The translations under genes were made by a program, and so were the position numbers. Source: Mesorhizobium sp. 113-3-3 (GTDB lineage: Bacteria > Pseudomonadota > Alphaproteobacteria > Rhizobiales > Rhizobiaceae). Taken from it: DNA of 64,000 nucleotides. The DNA lies in the NCBI RefSeq assembly GCF_016756495.1, contig NZ_AP023243.1:4964501-5028500 (forward strand), given 5' to 3'. Below the pieces are notes generated by a model that was not told the origin of the DNA, did no database searches, and was given only the letters and a program-made list of their open reading frames with translations. Shown here in pieces: positions 39,264 to 49,210 of this stretch (positions are counted from its first letter, which is position 1; each line of letters begins with the position of its first letter).

Positions 39264-40730
39264 CTACTGTCGCCCCGGCCGGTCGAGCCGCTCCAGGAAC
39301 CACTGCGTCAGCCGCACCCAGACCTCGTCCTTCTCGCCGGAGTCCTCCCAGCCGTGGTCGAGATTCGGGTTGTCGTTGACCTCGATGACGAAGACGCCGT
39401 CCTTGGTCTCCTTGAGGTCGACGCCGTAAAGGCCGTCGCCGATGCAGCGTGCCGCCTTGACCGCGGTCTCGACGACATGCGGCGGCGTCTCCTTCAGCGT
39501 GAAGGTCTTGATGCCGCCCTGGTCGGGCTTGCCATTGGCCTTGTGGTTGACGATCTGCCAGTGCTTCTTGGCCATCAGATAGTGCACGGCAAACAGCGGC
39601 TGGCCGCCGAGCACGCCGACGCGCCAGTCATATTCGGTCGGAATGAATTTCTGCGCGATGAGGAGGTCGGAATCTTCCAGCCACTCGGTCGCAAGCCGTG
39701 TCAGTTCCTCGAGATTCTCGCATTTCTTGACGCCGCGCGAGAAGGACGAATCCGGGATCTTCAGCACCAGCGGGAAACCCAGTGTCTGCGCGGCCAGTTC
39801 GAAATCGGAGGTGCCGGCGATCATCACGGTCGGCGGCACCGGCACCTTGTTGTAGGCCATCAGCTCGTTGAGATAGACCTTGTTGGTGCAACGGATCATC
39901 GACAGCGGATCGTCGATGACGGGCATGCCTTCCTGCTGGGCGCGGCGGGCGAAACGATAGGTGTGGTTGGAGATCGAGGTGGTCTCGCGAATGAACAGCG
40001 CATCGTAGTTGGCGAGCTTGGCGAGATCCTTTTTGGTGATGGGCTCGATTTCGACCCCCATCTTTTCGGCGATCTTGGCCCAGTAGCGCAGCGACGAGAT
40101 TTCCGACGGCGGCAGTTCCTCATGCGGATCGACCAGCGTGGCGAAGGTGTAGCGCGCCGGCGTGCGCCCCTTGGTGTCGCGCCACTCGCGGTTGGTGTAG
40201 GTCTCCAGGCACTGGATGAAGTTTTTTTCCTCATCCTCGGTCATGCGCGCCAGCGGATGGAAGCCGATCTTGCGGATCGAAGCCCATTCGGCGCTGTCCT
40301 TGATATGGACCTCGAGCGCCGGCGCCCGGAACCAGTCGAACAACAGCTTGGCGAAGCGGTCCCACACCTTGGAGGGGCCGATGCCGAAGAAGATGCAGAC
40401 CTTGGCCGGAAAGGCGCCGCCGAGGTCCTTGCGGCATTTGTTGAGCGCCAGTTCCAGTTCCGGCAGCGCATGCTCGTAGAGCTTGCGTTCCGACAGGTCG
40501 ATCATCGTCTCGACGGTCGGGATGACCTTGTGGCCGCGCGAGCTCGCCAGCAGCGAGGCGTAGTAGCCGCGGCTCTGGTAGCCGTAATTGTTCGACAGGT
40601 TGATGACCTTCGGCCGCTGGCCACGAAACAGCGAAGGATGCGCGAGATAGTCGCGGTTGGTGATGATCTTATGCGGTGTCGCCACCTGGTCGAGATCGCT
40701 CTGCCGGCCGGTAAGGATGACCCAGGTCAT
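39264..40730 (-). CDS. RLAN-domain RimK-like ATP-grasp ligase
   Basis: A 488-residue protein. The N-terminal half (LSNNYGYQSRGYYASLLA, PAKVCIFFGIGPSKV) matches the RimK-like ATP-grasp N-terminal (RLAN) domain. The C-terminal half, about 270-475, is an ATP-grasp: IRCTNKVYLNELM, FPLVLKIPDSSFSRGVKK, DWRVGVLGG and VFVIEVNDNPNLDHGWED with Mg-binding Glu/Asn. Such enzymes join an amine to a carboxylate through an acyl phosphate, as in RimK glutamylation. The substrate is unknown. The start overlaps the stop of the GNAT-C39 gene (40727-40730). Confidence 0.87.
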   Translation of the reverse strand: MTWVILTGRQSDLDQVATPHKIITNRDYLAHPSLFRGQRPKVINLSNNYGYQSRGYYASLLASSRGHKVIPTVETMIDLSERKLYEHALPELELALNKCRKDLGGAFPAKVCIFFGIGPSKVWDRFAKLLFDWFRAPALEVHIKDSAEWASIRKIGFHPLARMTEDEEKNFIQCLETYTNREWRDTKGRTPARYTFATLVDPHEELPPSEISSLRYWAKIAEKMGVEIEPITKKDLAKLANYDALFIRETTSISNHTYRFARRAQQEGMPVIDDPLSMIRCTNKVYLNELMAYNKVPVPPTVMIAGTSDFELAAQTLGFPLVLKIPDSSFSRGVKKCENLEELTRLATEWLEDSDLLIAQKFIPTEYDWRVGVLGGQPLFAVHYLMAKKHWQIVNHKANGKPDQGGIKTFTLKETPPHVVETAVKAARCIGDGLYGVDLKETKDGVFVIEVNDNPNLDHGWEDSGEKDEVWVRLTQWFLERLDRPGRQ

Positions 40731-41833
40731 TTTGTGTCGCGCTTCCCCAGAGTGATGGCGGCACGCAGTCCGTCGCGGCCGAACTGCGCCATGTTCATGA
40801 AGATGCCGTAGGGCACGGGAATGTTGGCGGCATCAAGGATGGTTTCCTGCCTCTCGTCCTCGACCCAGGGATCGTGGATCAGAATATGATCGCCGTCATC
40901 GCCGATGGCCAGCACCCAATGCGGCACCTTCTTGCCGAACATCAGGAAGCCGCTGATCAGCACCAGCACCAGTTTTCCCGCGGCGATGGCGGTTTTGATG
41001 TCGTCGATGGTGAACGGGCGATAATTCACCGGGATGCCATATTGTTCCGCGCGGCGGCGAAAGTCGACCTGGGCCAGTTCCATCACCCGGCGCTTGTCCT
41101 CGCTGCGCACCGACTGCAGGAACAGTGCGCCGTAGAAGGAAACGAAGATCTCCGCCGCGAGGCCGCTTTCATACCCGGAAACAGCCAGGCCGAATGGTTC
41201 GCAGCCGCCCGGCCCCGACATCATGAAGACGGTCGTCGCCTCGCGCCAGAGGCGAATTTCCATCACCGGATCGGGCACGAAATCCCGGTCGAAATTCGCC
41301 ATGGCCATCATCAGGCAGCACGGGCCGCAGGTGAATTCGCAGGTCTGCTGGTAGAACGGCACTCTTGTGGCCACCGGAAGGTCGCCGCGCAGGGTTTTCT
41401 CATAACGAAGCGCGGTCGCACCGTCCTCGTAATAGCCCGGCTCGCGGCCAATCTTGCGGTAGCCGGCCTGCTCGTAGATGCGGATGGCCCGGCCGTTGTC
41501 CTCGCGCACTTCCAGACGCAGCATCATGCGGTCGTGCTCGAAGGCCGCCTCCTCAGCCGCCGTCAAAAGCTGGCGCCCGATGCCGAGCGCGCCGAAAAAA
41601 GGACCGACGGCTATGGAGTAGAGCCGCGCCACGCCACTGCCCTTGCGAAACAGCACGATCGCGTAGCCGGCGACGCGGCCATCGACTTCGGCGACCAGCG
41701 TCTCGGCGGTCTCGCGCTCGATGAACAGGCGAAAGGAGCGACGGGAGATGCGATCGCTCGAGAAAACGGCTTTCTCGATGGCGGCGAGATCATCGACGTC
41801 AGACGCGCGGGCCGTACGGATCTCGGCAGGCAT
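40727..41833 (-). CDS. GNAT acetyltransferase / C39-like cysteine peptidase fusion
   Basis: A 368-residue two-domain protein. Residues 1-150 are a GNAT domain (IRTARASDVDDLAAIEKAVF, GALGIGRQLLTAAEEAAF, RIYEQAGYRKIGR). Residues 155-340 are a papain-like C39 peptidase: Q162-Q163-T-C-E-F-T-C169-G-P, with His305 (VPHWVLAIG) and Asp321 (IHDPW) forming a plausible triad. Coupling by a 4-nt overlap to an RLAN-RimK ligase gives a peptide-synthesis, processing and capping set that has been predicted from genomics but, to my knowledge, not functionally solved. Confidence 0.85.
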   Translation of the reverse strand: MPAEIRTARASDVDDLAAIEKAVFSSDRISRRSFRLFIERETAETLVAEVDGRVAGYAIVLFRKGSGVARLYSIAVGPFFGALGIGRQLLTAAEEAAFEHDRMMLRLEVREDNGRAIRIYEQAGYRKIGREPGYYEDGATALRYEKTLRGDLPVATRVPFYQQTCEFTCGPCCLMMAMANFDRDFVPDPVMEIRLWREATTVFMMSGPGGCEPFGLAVSGYESGLAAEIFVSFYGALFLQSVRSEDKRRVMELAQVDFRRRAEQYGIPVNYRPFTIDDIKTAIAAGKLVLVLISGFLMFGKKVPHWVLAIGDDGDHILIHDPWVEDERQETILDAANIPVPYGIFMNMAQFGRDGLRAAITLGKRDTK

Positions 41834-42017
41834 GCGACTTGAGAAAACCTCGATTGCGTTGCGGAAACGGCCCGGTCAAAAGCGTCGCAAACACCGGCCG
41901 AAGCGCCGGTATTCATCAAGCGCTATCGCTCCTTGATTAGGGCCGAATTGTGACAGTTTCCGCGGCGGCAAGGAAGCCCGCGAGCTTTGAACAGGATCGC
42001 TGTTTTGACGGACCACC

Positions 42018-42037
42018 GGCCGCGAATAATCGCGGCC
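42018..42037 (-). terminator. Hairpin after the anti-sigma gene
   Basis: GGCCGCG-AATAAT-CGCGGCC forms a 7-bp GC stem immediately downstream of the anti-sigma stop. There is no adjacent T run, so termination is only suggested. The remainder of the 41834-42039 gap shows nothing else. Confidence 0.45.
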
Positions 42038-42039
42038 GC

Positions 42040-42831
42040 TCAGCTTGCGAGGCCAGCCAGAAGCTGGCCATAGGCACTCTTGGCCACGGCCGCCAATTGC
42101 TCGCGCGGCAGCGAGCCGACGACGGCGCAGCCATAGCCCTTGTCCAGCCAGTAGACCGCCTGCGGACCGTCCTGCGCCGAAGCATAGATGCCCTTGGCGT
42201 TCTCCGTTGATTCCGCGGTGACGAAGAGCGATACGCGCTCACCCTTGTCGTCCTCGTAGAGCAGCATCGCGGCCTTGCTGTCGCCGGCGGGCAGCAACCG
42301 GCCGCCAATCAGTTGGAAGCCGTTCGCGGTCAGGTCCGGCGCCACCAGCTTCAGCCCGACTCTATTGGACAGCCAGGTCTGCAAATGATCCTTGTCGCTG
42401 GCCGGCACTTCCACAGCATGCCGCTTCTCGGCGGCGTAGATGACATGGGCGGCAATCGCCTGTTCGGCAAGCCGATCCTCCGCCGGATCCTCCTGTGCGG
42501 TGCCGTCGATGCCGGCAAAATAACCGCCAAAACCGCCCGTGGCCAAAAGCACGGCCGCTGCGGCGGCAAGCCACCAGCGCGAGCGCGGCGCCGCAGCCTT
42601 AACGGGCGCCTCGCCGAGCACCACCTTGCGCAAGCGCGCGGGAACAGGCTCATCCGGCACGCCGGCAAAGGCCGAGCGCAATGCCTCCCGGTCGGCTGTG
42701 AAGCGGGCGCTCCTGGCCCTCATCTCGGGGTTGGCGTCGAGCCAGGCATCATAGGCGGCACGCTCGTCGGCCGGCAGTTCGCCGTCGAGCGCCATGTGGA
42801 TGTCACGTTCTGAAAAATCGCGGCGGATCAT
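42040..42831 (-). CDS. Transmembrane anti-sigma factor
   Basis: A 263-residue protein with a short cytoplasmic N-domain (IHMALDGELPADERAAYDAW) that fits an anti-sigma fold without an HxxxCxxC zinc motif. One membrane segment follows near 86-108 (WWLAAAAAVLLATGGFGGYF), then a periplasmic domain (FQLIGGRLLPAGDSKAAMLL). It would hold the ECF sigma factor at the membrane until a signal arrives. It overlaps the sigma gene by 4 nt (42828-42831), the usual order. Confidence 0.88.
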   Translation of the reverse strand: MIRRDFSERDIHMALDGELPADERAAYDAWLDANPEMRARSARFTADREALRSAFAGVPDEPVPARLRKVVLGEAPVKAAAPRSRWWLAAAAAVLLATGGFGGYFAGIDGTAQEDPAEDRLAEQAIAAHVIYAAEKRHAVEVPASDKDHLQTWLSNRVGLKLVAPDLTANGFQLIGGRLLPAGDSKAAMLLYEDDKGERVSLFVTAESTENAKGIYASAQDGPQAVYWLDKGYGCAVVGSLPREQLAAVAKSAYGQLLAGLAS

Positions 42832-43346
42832 TTCTCGACGATCCTTATGGCGCGGCGGCGCGCCGTGTCATCCAGCAAGCCGCGCAGTTCCTCACGTCCG
42901 CGTGCGATGCGCGACATCAGCGTGCCGGCGGGCACGCCCAGCATGTTGGCGGCCTCGGCATAGGAGAAGCCTTCGATGGCGACCAGGACAAGGGCCGCGC
43001 GGCGATCGGGGCTGATCGCATGCAGCGCGTCGATGATCTCACGCGAGGCGATGCCCTCCAGCTGCTCGGCTGGCTGGGCAACCGCCTCGCCTGCTTCCAG
43101 GGGCAGCATCGCCGCTTCGCCGCGACGGTTCACCTTGCGCATCTGGTCGATGAACAAATGATGCATGATCGTAAACAGCCACCTCCTGGGGCTTTCTCCC
43201 GTCTGCCAGTTGTCGAGCCGCATCAGTGCGCGCTCGAGGCAGTCCTGAACGAGGTCGTCGGCAGAATCGCGGTCGCGCAACAGCGAGCGTGCGTAGCGGC
43301 GCAGGCGCGGTATTTCGCCGAGGATTGCTGCCTTCTTTTCGTCCAT
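42828..43346 (-). CDS. ECF-type RNA polymerase sigma factor
   Basis: A 172-residue sigma-70 family protein. Region 2 is RDRDSADDLVQDCLERAL with PRRWLFTIMHHLFIDQMRK. Region 4 is LVAIEGFSYAEAANMLGVPA with GTLMSRIARGRE. It has no region 1 or 3. ATG 43346 matches the family start. It is co-encoded with a transmembrane anti-sigma factor, so it likely responds to envelope or oxidative stress. The regulon is unknown and I could not identify a self-recognised promoter upstream. Confidence 0.92.
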   Translation of the reverse strand: MDEKKAAILGEIPRLRRYARSLLRDRDSADDLVQDCLERALMRLDNWQTGESPRRWLFTIMHHLFIDQMRKVNRRGEAAMLPLEAGEAVAQPAEQLEGIASREIIDALHAISPDRRAALVLVAIEGFSYAEAANMLGVPAGTLMSRIARGREELRGLLDDTARRRAIRIVEK

Positions 43347-43520
43347 GACCGCTGGTTCTGAAATCGCCCTTATTGAACCCGATTCAACGCGCCTTCCGAG
43401 CGCGACGCAAGCGGCCAGCGCGAAGCGGTCCGCCGCCCCGGTCACCCAAGCAATGAGATAACGAGAGGATTGGTCAAATTATTCCCGACCAGACTGAAAT
43501 CTTGTTGTTCTTGCTTGCCT

Positions 43521-46256
43521 TTATCCGTTTTCCCTCGCCGCCCTCGTCAAAAGCCGCTGGTAGAACAGCCCGATGCCGATCAGCACCGCACCGAGGCCGA
43601 TGAATGACAGCGCCCTGAGCACGCCTTCCAGCTCCGACATGTCGAAGAGGAAGACCTTCAGCACGGCGATCGCTATCAACGCGGCCGAGGCAATGCGCAG
43701 CACCTGCGACTTCAGCCAGACGCCGGCGGTGAGCAGCGCCACGCCGATCACCAGCCAGAGCGCCGAATAGGAGTAGGTCTCCAACTGGCCAAGCCCGCTC
43801 CACAGGCCGATGAACTCGCCCTTGAACAGGCGCCTGACCGACAGAGTGGCATAGGCAAAGGCAAGCAGCGCCGCGACCAGTGCCAGCATTGCCGAATACC
43901 ATTTTGGCCGCTTGCCTCTGACATAGAGCGCCAGTCCGCCGGCGGCGATGGCCGGCAGGAGATAGGCAAGGAACAACAGGTTGAAGACCGGGATTCGGCC
44001 GGTCGATTCGTCCGTAAACAGCGGATTGAGCACCACGAAATGCCGGATGACGATCAAGGCGACCGAAACCACGCCCACCGCCATCGAACCATAGCGCAGC
44101 ACCGAACTTGGCGAGCGCATGTCGATGGCGACAAGGATGGCGCCGGCACCGATGGCGATCAGCGTGTAGATCGCCTGCTCGGCGAGCGTCATCGGACCAG
44201 TGTCGATGACGCCGCCATGCATGGCGTGGCGCACCAGCATGGCAAGTGTCAGCAGCGCAAACAGCGCCGCCGCCGCTTCCATGACGAGGCGCGGCCGGCC
44301 ATTGGTGGTGCGGGCGAGCTGCCAGGCGGCGAAGCCGAAGGCGAGCGCCGGAACGCCATAGCCCGGGAGGAGCCAGTTGAACAACGGTGTCGTCGACAGG
44401 AACTCGGCGCCGACGATGGTCGGATCGAAGGCGACACGGCCAAGCACGGCGATCACGGCACCAACCGAAATCCAGCCAAGCACGGGATAAGAGCGCCAGC
44501 GCGTGGCCAGCGCCGGCACGATGACTGCCGCACCGAGCAGAATGGTGGTCCAGCCGGAGTTGAAAGCCATGTGCAGCATCAAAAGGCCGGCGAGCGCCGC
44601 ACCGCTGAGGGCAAACGACACGGCCACCCCGCCCTTGAGCGGCGGCTCTTCGGCGCGCGCGATCCACTCGCCGCCGGCGGCGAAAACCATGACCAGCAGC
44701 GCGGCGACGGCGGCATAGACAAAGTCGCGGTCGAGATTGCCGAAGGTGAACCAGAGCGCCAGCAGGATGACCAGCGGCACGGCGACACCCCATGCCGCCC
44801 AAGAGGCGGATCGCGGCCGGGACGACGCCGCGAACTTGCGGGCGCCCCACAGGCCCGCGCCGATGAAGACGAGGCCGAGTGCGATGCCGATGCGCAAGGT
44901 CAAGGCATTGGACGTGGCCACGGGCAAGCCATCGACACCGAGAGCACCGGCCGAAAAGTCGGACGCGATCGAAGCTGGCGGGATGATGCCGAGATAGATC
45001 ATGACCGTCGCCAGTCCGGCGGCATAAAGCAGCGGCAGCGCCAGCGGGCGATAGAGCGCGACGGCCACCATTACGGCCAGGATCGCGGCGCCATGCAAGG
45101 CGTAGCCGGCCGTGGCGAAGGCCGGGTCGACCGACAGGCCCAGCGCCGAGAAGGCAACGAACAGGCCAGGCACGATGGACGGCCAGTCGAAGACCCTGGC
45201 GGTTTCGTCGCGATGGCCGCCGAGCCAGACCAAAGCGAGCGCAGCCAGGGTGACGGCGTCGATGAACAAGATGGCAGACAGGTTCGCGCCCGGCGCGTCG
45301 CTCATGTAGAGGATTGTCCAGATGCCGGTGCCGAAAAAGGCCGCCGCCATCAGCGCCTTCCAGTCGCGCATGCGAGCGATGACGCCGGTGGCGGCGAGCA
45401 CGATGGCGAGATAGCCGAACAGCGCCCAGGGGTTGGGCGCCTGCGAGGCGATCAGCACCGGCGTCACCATGGCGCCAACCAGACCGATGCCGGCCAGCGC
45501 CTGGCCATGGACCAGGGCGGCCGCGATCGTCGCCACGCCGATGGCACCGAGCAACGTGAAGGCAAGCGCCGCGCCGATGAAGCCGTAAATTCCATGCGCG
45601 GCATAGACGGTGCCGAACAGGATGAAGGCACCAGCCGCCGTCAGGATCGCCGGAATATAGGCACCGGCAACGCCTTGCACGGGCACCTTGAACCCGGTGC
45701 GGCGAATGAACTCGCCGCCGGCGACCAGCACCAGCCCGAGTACCGCCGCCATGGTAAGCCGCACGCCGGGGCCGAAAATGCCCGCCTCGATGGTGTAGCG
45801 GATCAGGAACAGGCCACCCAGCGCCAGCGCGATACCGCCGACCCAGACCGCCCAGCGGGTGCCGAGCGCAGTTTCGATGTCCGGCTTGCCGGGAGTCTTG
45901 GGGGCCGCAACCGGCTCGGCAGGTTCTGCTGCCTTGGGAGCCTCGACCGCGGACCAGGGGCCGGACACAGCCTCGCCGGCCGGAGCTTCCGTTTCTGTAG
46001 CCGGCGCCTGCGCGACCGGTTCGCTCACCGTTGGCGAGGCGATATCGGCCGCTGCCGCAGCGAAAGGCGCCGCTTCCGCCTTGCCATCGGCCGCCATCTG
46101 TTCTGCCGGCTTGGCTGCCGGCGGCACCGCGCCTGAAAGGACGAGACTGCGCAGCGCGCCAAGCTCACGCTCGACAAGGCCGATGCGGCTCTGCTGACGC
46201 GAAATGATGACGAACAAGGCGATGATGGCGACAAGGCCGATCAGGCTTTCAAACAT
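43521..46256 (-). CDS. DUF2339 large polytopic membrane protein
   Basis: A 911-residue protein. It has an N-terminal anchor and short coiled coil (LIGLVAIIALFVIISRQQSR, then GLVERELGALR), an Ala/Pro/Glu-rich linker (residues 40-125), then more than 20 hydrophobic helices to the C-terminus (WAVWVGGIALALGGLFLIRY begins the array). This matches DUF2339. No function is established. It stands alone. Its ATG is 192 bp from the recO end. It is one of the longest genes in the window. Confidence 0.88.
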   Translation of the reverse strand: MFESLIGLVAIIALFVIISRQQSRIGLVERELGALRSLVLSGAVPPAAKPAEQMAADGKAEAAPFAAAAADIASPTVSEPVAQAPATETEAPAGEAVSGPWSAVEAPKAAEPAEPVAAPKTPGKPDIETALGTRWAVWVGGIALALGGLFLIRYTIEAGIFGPGVRLTMAAVLGLVLVAGGEFIRRTGFKVPVQGVAGAYIPAILTAAGAFILFGTVYAAHGIYGFIGAALAFTLLGAIGVATIAAALVHGQALAGIGLVGAMVTPVLIASQAPNPWALFGYLAIVLAATGVIARMRDWKALMAAAFFGTGIWTILYMSDAPGANLSAILFIDAVTLAALALVWLGGHRDETARVFDWPSIVPGLFVAFSALGLSVDPAFATAGYALHGAAILAVMVAVALYRPLALPLLYAAGLATVMIYLGIIPPASIASDFSAGALGVDGLPVATSNALTLRIGIALGLVFIGAGLWGARKFAASSRPRSASWAAWGVAVPLVILLALWFTFGNLDRDFVYAAVAALLVMVFAAGGEWIARAEEPPLKGGVAVSFALSGAALAGLLMLHMAFNSGWTTILLGAAVIVPALATRWRSYPVLGWISVGAVIAVLGRVAFDPTIVGAEFLSTTPLFNWLLPGYGVPALAFGFAAWQLARTTNGRPRLVMEAAAALFALLTLAMLVRHAMHGGVIDTGPMTLAEQAIYTLIAIGAGAILVAIDMRSPSSVLRYGSMAVGVVSVALIVIRHFVVLNPLFTDESTGRIPVFNLLFLAYLLPAIAAGGLALYVRGKRPKWYSAMLALVAALLAFAYATLSVRRLFKGEFIGLWSGLGQLETYSYSALWLVIGVALLTAGVWLKSQVLRIASAALIAIAVLKVFLFDMSELEGVLRALSFIGLGAVLIGIGLFYQRLLTRAARENG

Positions 46257-46448
46257 GGCGGTTCCCCCAAACCAGGCCAGTTTTCACTGACGTTTTATCT
46301 CACTGACATCCAAATACGGCGGCTAAACGGCTGAAAAACTCGGCGTGCCGCCAGACTGGCGGCTGGAAATATCGAACATGTCTTGGCACCGAAAGCCAAG
46401 TGCTTGGCTCCAAACGACGAACCCAGCGTGAATAAGGTTCGACCTCTC

Positions 46449-47210
46449 TCATGCGGCATTGTCTCCGGCAATGGCCTTGCGCGTCGCGTGATGCTTGCGC
46501 AAGGCGGCGAGGAAGCCGGCGCGAGCATCGGGCTGTTCGATGGCACGCGGCTCGTAGACGTGGCGGGTAAAGAAGAAACCGGTGAGCCGGAAGGCATCCT
46601 CGATCGCGGCCGGATCTCCGCGCAGGCCGGAGCCGCGCTGCAAAAAGGCCGGCAGCGCCAGCATCTTGTCGCGCCATGGCAAGCCTGCTTCGCGCGACAC
46701 CGCGCGGCCCGACTTCGGCGAGACATAGGCCAGATCCTGCCTCGTGCCGGTGGCGGCGCATTGGCTGAGATCGAGGCCGAAACCGAGTTCATCGAGGATC
46801 AGGAGCTCGAAGCGCGCCACCAGTTCGCCGGCGGCATCGGCATCGTCGAGATGGATGATCATCACGGAAAGTGCCTCGTAGAGGCCGCCATGGGCGTCAC
46901 GCTCTGGCAAGAGGCGCAAATGCGCGGCCATGGTCTGCAGGCCGTAGACGGCGACGGCGCTGTCCATCAGCCTGGCGGCATTCATTTCGATCGCCTCGGC
47001 CTGGAACGTGCCGAGATGCTCGTCAAGCCGGGCCCGCCACAACAGGTCGACGCGATTGCCGGGTTGGAGAACGGGCTGCTGCTTGCGCGAGCGACCGCCG
47101 CGCACGAGACCGAGATGGCGGCCATGCGCGCGGGTCATCACCTCGAGGATGGCGCTGGTTTCGCCATGCTTGCGGGTGCCGAGAATGATTCCCTCGTCGC
47201 GCCATTCCAT
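46449..47210 (-). CDS. recO: DNA repair protein RecO
   Basis: A 253-residue protein: [20 protein letters not shown] with the OB-fold N-domain, [20 protein letters not shown], and a helical C-domain ([20 protein letters not shown]). It mediates RecA loading on SSB-coated single strands in the RecFOR pathway. The zinc-finger CxxC pairs of some homologs are absent, as is frequent in alphaproteobacteria. In many relatives it directly follows era; here a porin and a protease gene lie between them. Confidence 0.93.
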   Translation of the reverse strand: MEWRDEGIILGTRKHGETSAILEVMTRAHGRHLGLVRGGRSRKQQPVLQPGNRVDLLWRARLDEHLGTFQAEAIEMNAARLMDSAVAVYGLQTMAAHLRLLPERDAHGGLYEALSVMIIHLDDADAAGELVARFELLILDELGFGLDLSQCAATGTRQDLAYVSPKSGRAVSREAGLPWRDKMLALPAFLQRGSGLRGDPAAIEDAFRLTGFFFTRHVYEPRAIEQPDARAGFLAALRKHHATRKAIAGDNAA

Positions 47211-47288
47211 GCCTTGAGCTTTTCACCGATCGGGTGGCGAAATCAAGGTATGGGCCTGGCGCCTGGGCCGGCCCTCGCACCAACGCAC

Positions 47289-47323
47289 AAAAAAAACCGC
47301 CCGCAGCAATATGCTGCGGGCGG
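47289..47323 (-). terminator. Strong Rho-independent terminator of the porin gene
   Basis: CCGCCCGCAGCA/TGCTGCGGGCGG is a perfect 12-bp stem with a 3-nt loop (47297-47323). On the minus strand it is followed by eight T residues (47296-47289). It lies 24 bp after the porin stop and is the best terminator in the window. Confidence 0.95.
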
Positions 47324-47346
47324 CCTGGTAAGGGTCAGTCGATCGA

Positions 47347-48498
47347 TTAGAAGTTGCGCTGGAAGCGGACGATGCCGCCGACGCTGTCCTTCTTGTTGGC
47401 CTTGCTCCAGTTGCCGTAGAGGGACGGGTTGCCGTAGTTGCCGTAGTGATCCCAGTCGACTTCGGTCGTGATCGTGAAGCCGGGGACGATGGTATAAGCG
47501 ACGTTCGCAGCCAGGGCGTAGTTCTTGTCGTCGTCAGCAGATGCCTGGACGTTGAACGCCGTCTTGTCGTTGAACTTGTAGGTGCCGCCGCCCCAGACGG
47601 CCCAATTGCCGCCCCAAGGCTTGTACTGGCCACGGCCTTTGGAGAAGTCGCGGAGATTATCGTCAGTGCCATAGCCGCCCATGACGAAAAGGGTCAGTTC
47701 CTTGGTGACGTTGACATCCAAGCGAACCTTGCCGGCCACTTCCTCATAGTTGCTGTCATAGGCAACAACACCGGTGATCGCACCCCAGTCACCCTTGTAC
47801 TTCAAGCCACCGACGACATGCGGAACGTAGCTGTCGATCGTATCGCTGATGCCCGAAGCATCGGTGCCTTCTTCGAGCGAGACGACGCCCGAGAAGCCGC
47901 TGCCGGCGTCAAAATAGTAGCTGATAAGGTTTGTGTCCTTGATACCATACGGGATGATGGTGTCCTGGATGACATTGCCGGCGTAGCCGATGAACGAGTC
48001 ATACGTCGTCTCGTCCTTACCGACGCGCAGACCACCGAGCTGGATCCAGGCGAAGTTCAGCGTTACCGCCTTGTTGACAGCCTGCCAGTCAGTGGCGCCG
48101 CCGGTATAGTCACCAGACTTGTTGCCGAACTGGAAGCGGGTCTCGGTGAAGGTCTTCAACGTGCCGAGCTCGGTTTCCTGACCGGTGTAAGTCCTCAGCG
48201 CGAAGCGCATGTTCTTGTAGTAGGTGTCGTGTCTACCGTCGCCCATGTGATCGGCAACGTTGTTGACGCCATCCAGCGTGCCGGCATCGCCGACGCCAAT
48301 GTCATAGCGGAGATAGCCGCCGATGCGCAGGCAGGTCTCGGTGCCCGGGATGTAGAAGTAGCCGGCGCCGTAGACGTCGCAGATCTTGACGTATTCGGCC
48401 GGTTCCGGTTCGGCGACGACGACAGCGTCCGCGGCGCGAGCGCCGGACACCGCGATCATTGCCGCGGCTGAGCCGAGAAGGAGGCTCTTGATGTTCAT
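47347..48498 (-). CDS. Outer-membrane porin (Porin_2 superfamily)
   Basis: A 383-residue protein. The signal peptide is MNIKSLLLGSAAAMIAVSGA with cleavage after ARA-AD. The mature start (PAEYVKICDVYGAGYFYIPG, TCLRIGGYLRYDIG) is the hallmark of rhizobial porins. A beta-barrel pattern follows and the last residue is Phe (FQRNF), the BAM recognition signal. It forms a general diffusion channel. ATG 48498 has GAGAGGTCAGAAA upstream. Codon choice looks like a highly expressed gene and the terminator is strong. Confidence 0.93.
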   Translation of the reverse strand: MNIKSLLLGSAAAMIAVSGARAADAVVVAEPEPAEYVKICDVYGAGYFYIPGTETCLRIGGYLRYDIGVGDAGTLDGVNNVADHMGDGRHDTYYKNMRFALRTYTGQETELGTLKTFTETRFQFGNKSGDYTGGATDWQAVNKAVTLNFAWIQLGGLRVGKDETTYDSFIGYAGNVIQDTIIPYGIKDTNLISYYFDAGSGFSGVVSLEEGTDASGISDTIDSYVPHVVGGLKYKGDWGAITGVVAYDSNYEEVAGKVRLDVNVTKELTLFVMGGYGTDDNLRDFSKGRGQYKPWGGNWAVWGGGTYKFNDKTAFNVQASADDDKNYALAANVAYTIVPGFTITTEVDWDHYGNYGNPSLYGNWSKANKKDSVGGIVRFQRNF

Positions 48499-49210
48499 TT
48501 TCTGACCTCTCCAGTCATAGTTTAAAATGGCTTCGGATTTGTGGCTGGCGGCTATTTTTTGCTGCCTCAACTCACACGAAAAGGCGCGCACCGCGTCCCC
48601 TTTTCGCGGCGAACATACCCATCAAGCTTCCGCCTTCAATGACAGTTTTAGAAATAACGGCGATTCTGCGAACAGTTTTATGCTGTGTTGCACAAATAAC
48701 ACTGGAATTGGCACAATCGGCACAACGTCATAAAATAAATATATATGCCGAAAATTTCTCGGCTAACTATATTTTCAAGGCATGAAATTTCGCCATAGCC
48801 ATTCAAAAAGTCACTATATTCTCTACTCTTCAAAGATATCCTTATTATTTTTGGCGGAAAAGGCCATGGCAATTCATCGTCTGTTGCGGGCGCATCGGCG
48901 CTGCGAGGATGCCCGCAGCCGATCGGCTTTGCCGGGGCAAGCCAAAAACCGCATGGAATGTTGCCGCATCGATGATTGGGTGACGGAGCCGACCGGGCAC
49001 GACGCAAAACAGAATCGGCCCACCATAAAATCGGAAATCCTTCAGAAAGCGCTCGGGATTCTTGGCTGAAAAGGCGCCAAAAATGGCGGGTCGGCCGAAT
49101 TGGTCGACACGGCCTGCTGAACAATTCGGCTGGCTCGTTTCCAGAGGCAAATCGACCGATCGGGCAGTCCGGCGACCTCTCATAAATCCTGCCCGCTGAA
49201 AGGACCTGAG
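48499..49210. other. 712-bp AT-rich intergenic region
   Basis: The part next to the porin must carry its promoter. A markedly AT-rich stretch spans about 48650-48860, including an ATAAATATATAT run and a small inverted repeat GCCGA/TCGGC at 48746-48762. A 67-codon frame at 48866-49069 exists but lacks good evidence of coding. No tRNA or mobile-element end is visible. The base composition differs clearly from the rest of the window. Confidence 0.6.

Noticed and set aside
48866..49069. 67-codon frame in the AT-rich gap upstream of the CPBP gene
   Set aside because: Weak ribosome-binding site, no recognised domain, and composition that does not look coding. It could be a remnant, but I cannot support it.
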